Source: Gyromitra esculenta (taxonomy: Eukaryota; Ascomycota; Pezizomycetes; Pezizales; Discinaceae). From it: a stretch of DNA of 64,000 nt. Shown here one piece after another: positions 23,671 through 37,510 of the stretch; position 1 is the stretch's first letter, and each line of letters opens with the position of its first letter. The notes under the pieces are model-generated. The model was not told the DNA's origin, searched no databases, and worked only from the letters and a program-made list of their open reading frames with translations. The position numbers and the translations under genes are program-made. Location of the stretch: assembly GCA_038503075.1 (NCBI GenBank), contig JBCAML010000019.1, positions 620,001 through 684,000 of the forward strand, in the 5' to 3' direction.

Positions 23671-23803
23671 GTACTCGTGAACCAGGGTACGAACCTGAAA
23701 ACATGGGTGGTGAATTTGTATGGCAAAATATCCGTGCACCACTCTGTCGCATACAAAGCCACACACCCCATGTTTTCAGGTTCATACCCTGGTTCACGAG
23801 TAC
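23671..23803. mobile_element. foldback MITE family A, copy 1 (133 bp)
   Basis: The two 37-bp ends beginning GTACTCGTGAACCAGGGTA are inverted copies with a single mismatch. The homology continues imperfectly to the centre, so the whole element can fold back. It has no coding capacity. Two related copies lie at 30098 and 30509. Confidence 0.9.
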
Positions 23804-24754
23804 AGGAGAGGTATACAGTCAAAGAGAAAGTAAAAAGACATCCACTGCTATAGCTATCTGCGCATTGCTCTCCAGTGATCATGAACACTATTGGGAAGTA
23901 TTTCCTCGCTTTCTTCCCTTTCACGGAAACGGTTCTTGTTCGGTGGTTTGATTATATCCTTAAGCTTGTAGCTCGATCGATATTTCCTACCGACGCTGAA
24001 CAAGCAAGCCTATTTGTGACTGGCTATTCGCTAACTACCCTTGAATATGTAGTGAATAGTCTTAATAGCCAGCTTTAGAGGTTTCACCTTGCAGATACTT
24101 ATAGAATTCAATAGCTGGCCATCAGTGCCTTCTTTTTTTCTTTTCTTCACTTTGTGCGAGCACTAGAAGTTCGTGTGCTGTGTGGAACGGACGATTCCAT
24201 TTCCAAATTTCGCAAAAATCAAGAAACCCTTCTCGCCCATTCAGGAACGTTAGACGGCGGTAAATGACCCCTAGATCATATTACCCATACGGGATAGAAG
24301 GTTATCGTTAACAAGTTAATAAGCTGCTATCATTTGACAGGCTATTGTCTCATCTCTCCAACTTACCAATGTCGATGAGATGCACTAGATTATACGTGGT
24401 TTCTTTTATATATAGTAGTCAAGTACTATCAATTTACTCGGGTTTCTTGTCTTTCGCCCGCGATTCAACACCCGTTCGTGATCCTTAGCATGGGGTCTTG
24501 TTCGCGGGAGAGATAGCTTAGACTGGCTGGACAAGAAGTTTGTGAAGCTCAATATGAGTATATTCATTGCGCTTTACTTACCCAATGCTTTGCTGAACGC
24601 AGCTATTAGCATATACTTCTTAGAGCTGTTACTGTATTTAGTGTTTTCTTAGATAGTTCTTCTAAATACAGTTGAAGCAAGCCTGAAGAGCTGAAATTTA
24701 AGCTGAATTAAACATCCTGATTTTTAGAGCCAAGGTCCGCGGCCAATCCTCGTT

Positions 24755-25225
24755 ATGAAGGTCTTCATATTTTTCACTGTGTCGCTTGTGGCCGGATACT
24801 TTGCACTTGCAGTCGTGAAGTGCAGTCCTTTCCACCAACATGCCATTATTTCTCTGGAGCGGCTCTCTAAGTTCACTGACTAATATCCTCGTGAATACCC
24901 ACCTGAAGGCAAGGCCCAACTTTTAGCCAAGATTTTCGAGCAGGATTCAGAGGGGTTCGTGAGCATATTGGAACACTTGTATGACTCATACCGCCTTCAG
25001 CATTCTGTGTCCACTAAGAAGCAAGAGGGAGCAGCGATTGATATTGTAGCTTAATTTGCCAATGACTTTGCAGTATTGTCAAAAGCGTTAGCGGAAGCTA
25101 TGAACGCACTTAAGGTTGCTACCGTAGAAATCAGGGGATTGACTGGAAAGACAGAAGGCTGCAAACCCCCCCCCCTCACTTCGATATGGGAATCTCCCAC
25201 CCCTCTACGTTCGAAATTGCTCTGA
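24755..25225 (+). pseudogene. degraded ORF with signal-peptide-like start
   Basis: A frame opening MKVFIFFTVSLVAGYFALA reads like coding sequence for over 150 codons but has in-frame stops at 24881 and 25052 and ends at 25223. The segment between the stops (GKAQLLAKIFEQDSEGFVSI and on) is helical and charged. No family is recognised. It may be chance; the call rests only on length and composition. Confidence 0.25.
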
Positions 25226-25444
25226 GTAAAATTATATGTTTTACTAACTTTTTTTAGTGCCATTTGTAGGTTTTGTATACTCCAAACAAGAAATAGACGC
25301 TGTTAAACCCATGGTATAATTATAATAGTTCTCAAGATTTATTGATTGCTCTACATGTAGGTTAATGGAACTGGTACGTTTCATGTAAATACATTTTGTC
25401 TTGAAACAATCATGCGTTGGTAGATTGAGCATAGCAAGAAAAAA

Positions 25445-26098
25445 TAGCCAAGGGCACATATATGTTCTAGCCCGTTTGTCAAGAATGTCCATTTACAAAG
25501 TGGCCAGCCTGCTTTACAAATGGGCCAGCCCATCTCCAAAGTGCTATTTGAGCTAGCCCGCCCCCAAAGTAAAATGATTTTCATTAACCACAGCTAAGTT
25601 AACTTACGCTAAAAGAATGTCAGCCTCACAGCCTCCTCACCATTTTGAACCATCTTAGTAGTAGATACTGCCAGTGATGCCAACACCAAAACAGCAGTCT
25701 TCAAGTTCAATTTCTACAATCAACATCACGGTATCATCCAGCACTTGGAGTGCGCCGAGCTCTTGGAGCGCCATCTTTTTTGTAGTTGATGGATGCGCTT
25801 GCCAGTGAGCTCATGATGATAAAATTGCTATAGTAATGAGCTGCAGTGGAGTTGACTGGTACCTTGAGTAGAAATTCAGGGCATTCTGAGTGGATTTTTA
25901 GTGAGGGTTCATGGTCCAAGCTTTGTTGTTGCACTTTGGATACAGGTCACCAACTAGTGCCACTTTGCTGGTGGGCCAGCTTATCTGCAAAGTTGCTCCA
26001 TTTGTAAACTGGCTAGCCCATTTACAAAATGGCCAGCCACTTTGTAAACGGTATTTAATGACATATGGGCCGGAACATATACATGTACTCTTGGGCTA
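25445..26098. mobile_element. long inverted-repeat element, about 650 bp
   Basis: About 120 bp at 25445-25567 reappears diverged and inverted at about 25945-26098. Each arm is built of iterated short motifs such as CCATTTACAAAGTGGCCAGCC, some palindromic. The roughly 370-bp centre has no transposase frame. Best read as a non-autonomous foldback transposon relic; the superfamily is unknown. Confidence 0.7.
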
Positions 26099-26569
26099 GC
26101 ATCCCTATATAGGAATGCTAGCTTCGCACGAATGTTCATTGCCATATATTTTGTACGTCATTTTATACTCTCCAGACCAGCTAGCTAGTTAGCCCAACAC
26201 CCACTAGCTGTCTCTAAAAAAAAAATTTATCAATAAGCAAAAATTCACAAAACCAAGTTATAGTTCTATCAATATTTCCTACGTTTTTTAGTTTCATGAT
26301 CATGCTACTAACGGTGGCTTCTTTAAACGTGTTTCTATAGTGTGTATAATTGATCGCGATCTCCTTCAGGAGCTTGGATTCTAGTATTAAAGGGCAGTAA
26401 CACATTATTTTGGGTAAGAAGCTTGAGTATATTTATATATAAAGATTGTGAGGAGATTTCCCTACGTGCCACTAAAGATATCTTTAATCCCAATATTCGT
26501 AAGCAGTACCATGGATATCAAATCTGAAGCCTTAATAACGAAACTTAAAACTCATGCTTAAGTAACGAG

Positions 26570-29457
<2,888 letters not shown>

Positions 29458-29823
29458 CTATAGAAAGCATTCACAGCAAGTGTACTCATGCCTTGTTCTT
29501 GAACTTGTATCCTTAAACTCCTTCTCGCATCCGTTGCATATCTTCCTTTCCAACTGCGTCGCCAATTCGGAGTGAGCGGGGTTTTGAGTCCGCCTTATAT
29601 GCGAGTTGAGGCCCTTGATGCTGTTGTAAATTTTCCCGCAACCTCCGCATTTCGGCCGCGTAGAGCAATGCGTACACACGACATTCGAAGCCTCAGAACT
29701 GAGATTTGCAAGCTGTTCAAGAAGTGCTCTCGTATCTGTGTCGATATTTTCCCCAATACTGTTGCGTAGCGTTTCCACAACGAAAGCAAGGCGTTGGTTG
29801 AAGGGTAGCTCAGGCGAAGACAT
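29458..29823 (-). CDS. small zinc-finger protein, hypothetical
   Basis: Single-exon frame of 121 residues with a proper ATG. It has a helical N-terminus (residues 1-45), then cysteine-rich sequence. One C2H2-like finger is CGGCGKIYN...GLNSHIRR...H. A second, C2HC-like, is CNGCEKEF...SSRTRHEYTC. A further CTHC precedes them. A nucleic-acid-binding role is suggested by the fingers, but no family is recognised. It sits directly beside the cluster of foldback elements, which start 120 bp upstream. Intact frame and regular finger spacing argue against chance. Confidence 0.6.
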   Translation of the reverse strand: MSSPELPFNQRLAFVVETLRNSIGENIDTDTRALLEQLANLSSEASNVVCTHCSTRPKCGGCGKIYNSIKGLNSHIRRTQNPAHSELATQLERKICNGCEKEFKDTSSRTRHEYTCCECFL

Positions 29824-29942
29824 GTTGGTGTCATGGGCGTAGAAGGAGAAGAAGACAAAGGATACGTACCTGGGCCTGCTAGGGTTTTAAAACCGTACGC
29901 GGTGCGCGGTACGCAATGAGCAGGTGTGGCGGCAGATAGCTA

Positions 29943-30082
29943 TTTATCTCATAGTCTGTCAAAGCTGCCCCCCCCAGTGGGGGCTAAATTTTGCTATTTT
30001 TCATTGGCTACTCTACAATTTTACTGCGTTGAGCCACCGCCACTTTGGGGGGGCAGCATTTTTTGACAGACTATGGGATAAA
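29943..30082. mobile_element. foldback MITE family B (140 bp)
   Basis: The left end TTTATCTCATAGTCTGTCAA, continuing to a C run, is mirrored at 30045-30082 by a G run followed by TTTTTTGACAGACTATGGGA. Arms are about 34-38 bp with a few differences. No coding content. Confidence 0.85.
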
Positions 30083-30097
30083 GGCCATGTGGCTCAT

Positions 30098-30230
30098 GTA
30101 CTCGTAGTCCAGGGTATGTGCCTGAAGACATGGTTGGTGAATTTGTATGGCGAAATATCCATGCACGACTCCATAGTATACAAAGCCACACACCCCATGT
30201 TTTCAGGTTCATACCCTGGATCACGAGTAC
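30098..30230. mobile_element. foldback MITE family A, copy 2 (133 bp)
   Basis: Same length and most of the sequence of copy 1 (23671-23803). The right arm is nearly identical, the left arm carries several substitutions, many of them transitions. TCAT occurs on both immediate flanks and could be a target duplication, though the TA inside each end is an alternative. Confidence 0.88.
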
Positions 30231-30406
30231 TCATACGGCCGATTCAATTCCTTAGTGAGTCCACTAGCGAGTGTTTACTGGTCTCGCTGCATACATCTAG
30301 AAACTTGCTGCAGCTGGGCTATAGTAAAATACCTTGAAAGTAACGATTAGAAATTTCTCCCTCAGTTATTGACCAGAAGCTATAAAAATTGGGATCGGGG
30401 GCTATC

Positions 30407-30510
30407 TACTCGGGTATGGATGTAAAAATCGGAAGACTTTAATTCCTGTTATCACAGAAATCCATGAGAACAGGGATTAAAGTTTTCCGGTTTTATGGCC
30501 ATGTCCGAGC
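30407..30510. mobile_element. foldback element family C, copy 1 (about 104 bp)
   Basis: TACTCGGGTATGGATGTAAA at the left end pairs, with differences, with the sequence ending GGCCATGTCCGAGCA. The inner arms share ACTTTAAT(T/C)CCTGTT. Confidence 0.7.
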
Positions 30511-30642
30511 ACTTGTTAGCAGGAATACGAACCAGAAAACATGGGGTGTGTGGCTTTGTACGCTGCGGCATTAGGCACGGATACCGTAGCATACAAAGCC
30601 ACACCCCCATGTTTTCTGGTTCGTATGCCTGCTAACAAGTAC
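30509..30642. mobile_element. foldback MITE family A, copy 3 (134 bp)
   Basis: Near-perfect inverted arms of about 51 bp (left end ACTTGTTAGCAGGAATACGA, right end ...GCCTGCTAACAAGT). The inner motif CATGGGGTGTGTGGCTTTGTA is shared with copies 1 and 2, but the outer ends have diverged. Both ends abut family C elements. Confidence 0.88.
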
Positions 30643-30643
30643 A

Positions 30644-30921
30644 TACTCGGGTATGGAGGTAAAAATCGGAACAGGCAGGGAGGTGAATTAGGATCAAGAT
30701 TTGTGACCACTTGGAAAATGAAATAGATGCTTAGAAGCTAAGAACAAGGGTCACTGTCTCCTCCAAATACTCTTGAAAACCTACTACTTTTGTTGCATTG
30801 GCGCTACAGGTCTATAAACTTCCTGATAGCCGTTTATACTCCGATTTTTTGCAATCTTTAGTATATGAAAACCACTGACCAGGATTCAAACCGTTCCGAT
30901 TTTTGCCTCCATACCTGAGTA
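30644..30921. mobile_element. foldback element family C, copy 2 (278 bp)
   Basis: TACTCGGGTATGGAGGTAAA at the left end is matched in inverted form by TTTTGCCTCCATACCTGAGTA at the right end. The interior has no coding capacity. Confidence 0.75.
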
Positions 30922-31079
30922 TAGCCACGCACCTTGGTGTTTCGTGCTGTAATAAAAGTCAAGCGCGTGACCAAGGCACCATTTAACCCTAACCCTTAAT
31001 GCCTTCTAGCAATGACGTGGAGGTTTCCGTCTCAGGAACAAAATCCTATGAGACTTAACAAACGCCTTTATCAATTATC

Positions 31080-32957
31080 ATGATGAACACATCACGGTTA
31101 CGCATAATCCTTCGCTTGAATTGCAGGCCACAGAGCTGCTACAGCACTAATGCAAAACAGGATGCAGAAAATAAGTTGTCAGAGGTCCCCCGATCGCGAA
31201 ATATCCCAGAGCGAATGTTGTCCAATGAGTTCGCGGTTATTCGTGAAAATTATCGTAAGTAGACCTTCAGGGACGTAGCTTTTCCTCGTTAATCTCGAAA
31301 CAAAGATAAGGACTGATATCTCACCCGTGTAATTTTAGGGATACCAAAAAATCCTATAGTTCTTGTATGCGACGATCCAGCTCCAGCTCTTTCTGGAAAT
31401 ATTTATACTTACACATATCTTTTTCAGTGCCATGGGCTTTTGGGATTCAAAGAATTACGCTTTGCAGGAAACATCCTTCCTGTAATATCTTATTGGCGAG
31501 GCATACCGGAGGTACTCACAGCAAATGGAGTGAAGGTTATAGCAGCAGCTGGTCTGTAGACTTACGATTGATAGTTTTAGCAGAGATAAATTACTGATAG
31601 TCATGGTATTATAGTTCCTGCCTCGGGATCAATTGAAGTTAGAGCAGAAGCACTCAAAAAGACTATTGAGGAAAGCCTAAGTGGTAGAAGTGTCAATTTA
31701 ATAGGGTATGGAGTTCTCGGATTTATTGATAATATCTTTCAAGTACCATAAGCGACTAATGAAGATAAATAGCCACAGTATGGTAAATATAGCAATTCCC
31801 ATAAAATCACTAATACCTAGATTACTCTTTCGCTTTTTATTTGCTGAAATTTCCTGCTGTGGCATCGCGTTATAGGGGTATATATAAGCAGTCGTTTTTT
31901 CTTTTATATTCAGCTGGAGTTTCTATAGTATGTACATGGCAACTAACGGTGAGAATTACTCACTGCTTAGTGGCATAGACGCTAGATACATGATTAGTAA
32001 ACTAAAGCCTTTGACGTTTAATGTTAGTACTTCCAATTGTGCGCAATGTGCGCAAAGTAATACTGATTTTGTAGGTGTTATCCTTAACCACAGTAGCAAC
32101 ACCACACAGGGGTATCTCTCACAAATTTTCTATTGGAAAAGGAATACAGGGGATTAATGGTTTTTGCAGGATCTCCCTTTGCGGATTACATGTTAGACTT
32201 CATTGGGAGTAAGTACAAGCGTCAACCACATTTTGCACGTTGTTAAATTCCGATTGACACACCCTTGCCAGAGGAACAGCTCCCAAGAGTCTACAAAGCT
32301 GTCGAGGCGGTAGGAATGCAAACAGGTGCCTTCTCGCAACTAACGACGAATCATATGAAAGAAGTTTTTAACCCCGAAATACCTAACGATGAATCTGTCA
32401 GGCAAGATTTTTTCACAGTGGCCCTAGTGTCCAAATAGCTAATTTATGTAGATATTTTTCATATGGAGCCATGACGGAACCTTCGTTCTTTTCAGTTTTT
32501 CGACACCCCCACAGCATCATATGGAAACAGGAGGGCCCCAATGACGGTTTGAATGCCTTTATATCTTCTCCGGCTGACTTTAGAAAACTGACAGCACTAT
32601 CGGTTGTACAGGGCTAGTTTCAGTCAGTTCTGCCCAATGGGGCACATACATAGGTACTCTGGTAGGGCCGAGCCATCTTGATATTATCAATTGGACAAAC
32701 AGGCTACGATGGGGTTTTTCCGAAGCGATAGGAATTAAGAAACAGTAGGCGATTGTGATCACATATACTTTGTGGATTGGATATTATGCTAACGAACGAT
32801 TTACTAAATTTACAGGTTCAATGCTCTTGCATTCTACTGTGATATCGCTGGTATGTGTTTTGGGTTCGAAGCACTGCAGGGTTTTGGGGATTGGCTTATA
32901 GGCGGGAAGGAGAAAGCTAACTGTTGAGTAGATATGTTGGCCGAAGAGGGGCTATAG
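31080..32957 (+). pseudogene. triacylglycerol lipase (alpha/beta hydrolase), apparently disrupted at the nucleophile micro-exon
   Basis: Exons: 31080-31254, 31339-31364, 31428-31551, 31615-31705, 31773-31782, 31971-32022, 32075-32111, 32170-32208, 32272-32401, 32452-32546, 32612-32744, 32816-32850, 32932-32957. Recognisable lipase segments run in order: IVLCHGLLGF, YWRGIPEVL, VPASGSIEVRAEAL, NLIGHSM, GIDARYMISKLKPL, VLSLTTVATPHRGSPFADYM, YFSYGAMTEPSFF, GLVSVSSAQWGTYIG, SHLDIINW. The N-terminus looks like a mitochondrial presequence. The micro-exon at 31773-31782 supplies HSM of the GHSMGG nucleophile elbow, but at 10 nt it leaves the next exon out of frame; 12 nt would fit. Skipping it keeps frame but removes the catalytic serine. 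All other junctions are phased correctly, which points to recent damage or a sequence error. The intron at 32402-32451 is GC-AG. Confidence 0.7.
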
Positions 32958-33688
32958 TATCATTATATTGTACAACTAGATACTGGGATTAAATTTCCCT
33001 CATAATTCTTCCCTGGTACATGTAATAGAAGGAGGTTAGAGTTTGTGTCGAATGTGAAGTTTCGCTCACTTTGTTTAGTTTGGAATATCGTACCATTGCA
33101 GAATACATACAACTGCTTCATCCAAATAGCGATTTTTGAGAAGGAGGGAGTTTATCTCCCCAGTAGGTTAGAAACTCCCTAAAATCCATATGCGTGAATG
33201 ATATATCTATCTATCTATCCCTAAAATCCATGTGTTGAGAGTGAGAATGCAGTCACTCGAGTGCTATTTCATGATTTCCGCTCAAAGGGGCTTGGCGTTG
33301 AGCGGGATAACGATAATCCGATTGCAGATGAGCTTCTATGTATCGATCGCAGCGTTTCCAGCCCAAAAGCCACCGGCTTGAGGTGAGAATTCCTGTGGCC
33401 TGGTCTTCAGGCTTCTTGTGCTGTTCATGCGCACTTTCGAACAAATTGGTCTTGCCGCGAAGGTTTCCCTGTGTTTTGAAGCCCCAAGCCGCACGAGCTT
33501 TGCTGAAGGACAACGGACGAAGACACTCTGCAGCATTGTTTCTCGGGTTTACGATCACCACCAACAAGCCAGGGCCTCTGCAAGCTTCAATTCTGTCGCT
33601 TAATATCATTATACGCATTCCCCGGGGAAATAACTGAAAGCACGCGTGGGCGTCCTTATAGAGGCGTCCTCTTGTTCGTCCCCCGCCA
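32958..33688. other. intergenic, upstream of pfs2
   Basis: Overlapping frames near 33250-33640 on both strands show no family resemblance; probably non-coding. Holds the pfs2 promoter by position. Confidence 0.45.
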
Positions 33689-35863
33689 ATGGCTCGGTAC
33701 GAAGATAGAGACAGGGACGGTGGAGCTTATGGAGGAGGAGGAGGAGGAGGAGGAGGAGGTTATGACCGTTATGATAAGGACAGAGGCGGCCCTGGAGGCG
33801 GAGGAGGAGGAGGCGGAGGGGGGGATAGAGATGGCCCGTATAACAGAGGAAGACCTTTGCACAGACGTACCACAGCCCTTTCTCACGAACCATTCCCGGC
33901 ATCCGCTCTAACATGAGAATCGCTCATAACAGGACCCGTAACGGACTACGGCACGTCAGTGTCGAAATGGATGTCAAAGCGCCGAATGGGCTGGAGGGGC
34001 CAGACGCGCGACTTCTTGAGGCCAGCGCCGGGCTTCGTGATTGATGTGAGTTGCGGGGAAATCTTCGGAGCGAGGAGAGAGGACTACAAGGGAGACTTTT
34101 GCTGATTTCTCCAACTGCAGCTTTTACCTCCCGCAGCTTATGCAGATAATCCGGCAACTTCACTGCCAACAAAACACATCCACGCATCGCTAAACAAGAT
34201 CAAACACCCCATAAATGTGGTTAAGGTAAGATATATGGCTATCCTCAATTCTAGAGATCTTGTGTCAGCGCTAATGGCATACCAATAGTGGACACCGGAA
34301 GGAAGGAGATTGCTTACTGGATCGAGCAGTGGGGAGTTTACCCTGTGGAACGGGATGGGCTTCAACTTCGAGACCATTATGCAGGCTCACGATTGTGCTA
34401 TTCGCGTTTGTCAATACTCTCACAGCGGCGACTGGCTACTTTCCGGAGACCAAGACGGGATAGTAAAATATTGGCAGCCAAATTTCAATAACGTGAAAAT
34501 TCTTCAAGCCCACGGAGAGCCAATACGTGATCTTTCGTTTTCCCCTACAGATGCAAAGTTCGTCACTGCTTCGGACGATGGCACTCTCAAAATCTGGAAT
34601 TTCAATGAAGGCGTGGAAGAGCGCACTCTCACAGGGCATGGCTGGGATGTTAAGTCAGTTGACTGGCACCCAACAAAAGGCCTGATTGTGTCAGGCTCTA
34701 AAGATCATCTTGTCAAGCTCTGGGACCCTCGTACTGCCCGCTGTCTTACTACACTGCATGGGCACAAAAACACGATCTCAAAATCTCTTTTTCAGCCGCG
34801 TGGCGAGCTGCTGGCAACTTGTGCTAGAGATCAAACTTGCCGTATTTTTGACCTCAGGGCGATGAAGGACTTCTGCGTTCTAAGAGGACATGAGAAAGAT
34901 ATCTCTACTCTAGCATGGCATCCTATTCATCCTGCCTTAATCTCAACTGGTGGATCAGATGGTGCCATTAACCACTATCTCCTTGACGAAACCCCACGGG
35001 GCCTGAACGCCTCTAATACATCTTCAACGATCGTTCAGCCTGCTGCTTCAGTCCCTTTCGCCCACGAATACGCTATCTGGAGTATGGAATATCACCCACT
35101 CGGCCATATCCTTTGCTCAGGTTCTAACGATCGAATCACGCGTTTCTGGACCCGCCCAAGGCCTGGCGAAATTGATGGATTTCGTGACAGACATCATATC
35201 GGTGATGAGGCTGCTGCAGCTATGGGAACGTATGATAGAAACAGGAGAAGACATAGACAAGAGGAAGAGGAAGAAGAACAAGATGAAGCAGATGCATTGG
35301 TAGATCAGAAGATGCCATTACCAGGCCAGCAACCAATGGCCCAAATACCGGGATTCCCGCCTCTCCCTATGAATGGTATGGTTCCTCCGCCGCCACCGTT
35401 ACCAGGCCTAGGCGCAGGCTCTGGCACCATGCCAGGGTTGGGAGATCTGTCAACTTTGGCGGGATTTTTTGGCGGGCAATTGCCTCTACCGCCACTTCCA
35501 CCTCCTATTGCACACTCTGCAGCTGGGACTGTGCCCCCTCCAATGCCCCCTCCAATGCCATTATCTATGGGAGGCGGTATGTTGCCTGGTCTGATCCCGC
35601 CCCCACCACCGAACTTTGGGTTACCGGTGATGGGAGGCGCACCTATTCCGGGGATTCCGGGGTTGGGTGGAGATGGAGGACCACCGGCACAGATGACGCA
35701 GAGGATGGATTCGAGGATGATGGAAGGCGGGGAAGAAAGTATGGGAGGCGGGGGCGGAGGTGGAAGGATTAGGGCACCGTTACCAAGTCAAAAAGATAGT
35801 ATGAGAGAAGCACAACAGGGAGGTGGCGGCGGCGGCGGAGGGTATAGGGGTGGGAGACGGTAA
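33689..35863 (+). CDS. pfs2: polyadenylation factor subunit Pfs2 (WDR33 homologue)
   Basis: WD40 scaffold of the cleavage and polyadenylation factor complex, nuclear. Exons 33689-33866, 33933-34045, 34121-34225 and 34289-35863 encode 656 residues. The N-terminus carries two Gly tracts encoded by GGA/GGC repeats ([14 protein letters not shown]...). Then comes the family segment [18 protein letters not shown]...TRDFL and [14 protein letters not shown]. Seven WD repeats begin at [17 protein letters not shown] (residue 133) and include LVKLWDP, LKIWNF and ITRFWTR. The C-terminal third is Pro- and Gly-rich with an RGG-like end (GYRGGRR), as in fungal Pfs2. Introns are 63-75 nt. The first junction (HR|RPV) was chosen to restore the conserved region and is in frame. 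Confidence 0.95.
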
Positions 35864-37510
35864 CGCCGAGGCTTAATTTTTGCGAATTGTACATCAATTC
35901 TTTTGGTAAGATATCTTGTTCGTTCTGTACTTCTATTTTGTTGCAGGGGCTTGCTCTGGTGAGGGATTAGTACTATAGCCGTTTCTATCTTCTCTTTACA
36001 TGCACTACTATGACCTCTAATGCTTACACAGCTTCACGTACTTACCGAGCTGAGAAATTATAATGAAATAATTATAGTCGTCTCAGATGAGGGTATATGG
36101 ATTCTTGATTTAGACTTGGAAAGAATATAACTGCGTGTACCTCTTGACTATGCTGCAGGCTACACGTACCTATATTGGGGATTTTATGCAAGAGGGATTA
36201 GAAGTATGTTCCAACTTCATCAATTAGCATTACTCTTAGTATCTTAACCCTCTCTCGACTTCACATCTATAATCCGCGCCATATTAAACTTCTACTAGTA
36301 GGTGGCTATTCGGCACAGAGCTTCTGCAAGTAGAATCAGCGTGGACTAAAGCTCATCGCCACATGTGCATTCGGGGCTTGCTGAGTACGTACAACGGATG
36401 GTTCTCACTGAAGTGGTCTCACTCCTAGTCGCATCTATGTTGACACCTACGTACGCCAGATTTGGGAAGTGAAAACCCGAGACTGAGAACAGGATCAGAC
36501 CCTGTCTAGAGAGGTAGACTCCAAAACCATTGTCTTGCGCAAGCTTCTTGATATTGCTGAGAATTTCCCAAAACGCAAAATCCACAGCATACTTGAAAAA
36601 AAAGCCCCCAAGTTAGGCCCGAACCTTAGCGAACCATTATCTAACAAGAAGCCACCTGGCTACAGCCAGGTTCTCATAATTGAACGCAATCTGAACTGGC
36701 GTTTCATCATTTCCATCAATCTCATTCATGTCGCATTTCCCAATCACACTTATTTGGCGATCATAATTAGTTGGATCTAATGGTATGGTGAATACTTGTA
36801 GCCAGCTAAATCTAGATCTCAGCGTTGTGGGCCATCTCTGAATGGTGCAAAACTAAATCATATCGGTGACTGATTATCTAAATTTACAGAACTAACTTAT
36901 ATTCTACAAGCCACTGTGTTTCCGAGGTTACACCTGGATCTTTGCTAGTACTTTTTATCTGAAATGTTTAATCTTGGGAGTCCCAAAATTCCTCGCGAAC
37001 AAGGATTCTGCGCGGTTAATCGTTGACGAAAGAACAGGTTCTGCTTCAAAGTGAGTGTTTTAGTGAGTTATATTACATGTAGATAAGATGACGAATTATT
37101 AACAGACGAAAAGGTTGCTATAATATTATAGACTCTTAATTTTAAATAATCGCTGTATCGTTCTTCTAATAGGTCGCAATGATAAACCTCTGACAATTAA
37201 GGATAAAAATGCGAGTGATTTACTGTAACAATTAACGCCTTTCGTCGTTTCGCAACTTGAAGTCACAGAATGTCAAAGCTACATGTACGTGTAACCACAA
37301 ACCCCAAGGCAACGAATCCTTGTAGCTGTGCCTTGGCCTCAGTTACCCGGTCTACGTACCTGCCAAGAACCTGAAGCCAGCTCGCCAAACTCCACAAAAA
37401 CATCACGTAGCTTCATTCATCCCCAAGTCCAATCCAACCGAACAGCTGGCCAGGCACAGCATCCAACCCAATAATACCATTAATCTTCCACCTTCTCCTC
37501 CGTCGCCAAA
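35864..37510. other. intergenic with possible ankyrin remnant
   Basis: No intact gene. Holds the ankyrin-like fragment at 36637-36792 (-). A neighbouring minus-strand frame at 36346-36585 has no ATG and may belong to the same remnant. Confidence 0.4.
36637..36792 (-). pseudogene. ankyrin-repeat-like coding fragment
   Basis: On the minus strand a frame reads DGNDETPVQIAFNYENLAVA then RWLLVR before a stop, which resembles one ankyrin repeat (xTPLxxAxxxGHxxxAxxLL). It has no start codon nearby and no second clear repeat, so a decayed gene or an unrecognised exon are both possible. Confidence 0.3.

Larger units (their letters stand above)
23526..26569. other. AT-rich island with foldback elements and a degraded ORF
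   Basis: Three kilobases without an intact gene. Holds MITE copy A1, the degraded frame at 24755-25225, a C-run near 25170 and the long inverted repeat 25445-26098. Confidence 0.6.
29824..31079. other. foldback-element cluster
   Basis: No gene. Occupied by five foldback elements at 29943-30921 and unique AT-rich sequence before the lipase. Confidence 0.7.

Noticed and set aside
32023..32157. Lipase reading through without introns (end of a frame beginning near 31930)
   Set aside because: The conserved VLSLTTVATPHRG block is only recovered after removing introns 32023-32074 and 32112-32169.
33253..33640. Opposing frames of about 100-120 codons upstream of pfs2
   Set aside because: They overlap each other on both strands and neither resembles a known protein.
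36346..36585. 79-codon minus-strand frame
   Set aside because: Begins with GTG and has no in-frame ATG; at most an exon or relic.
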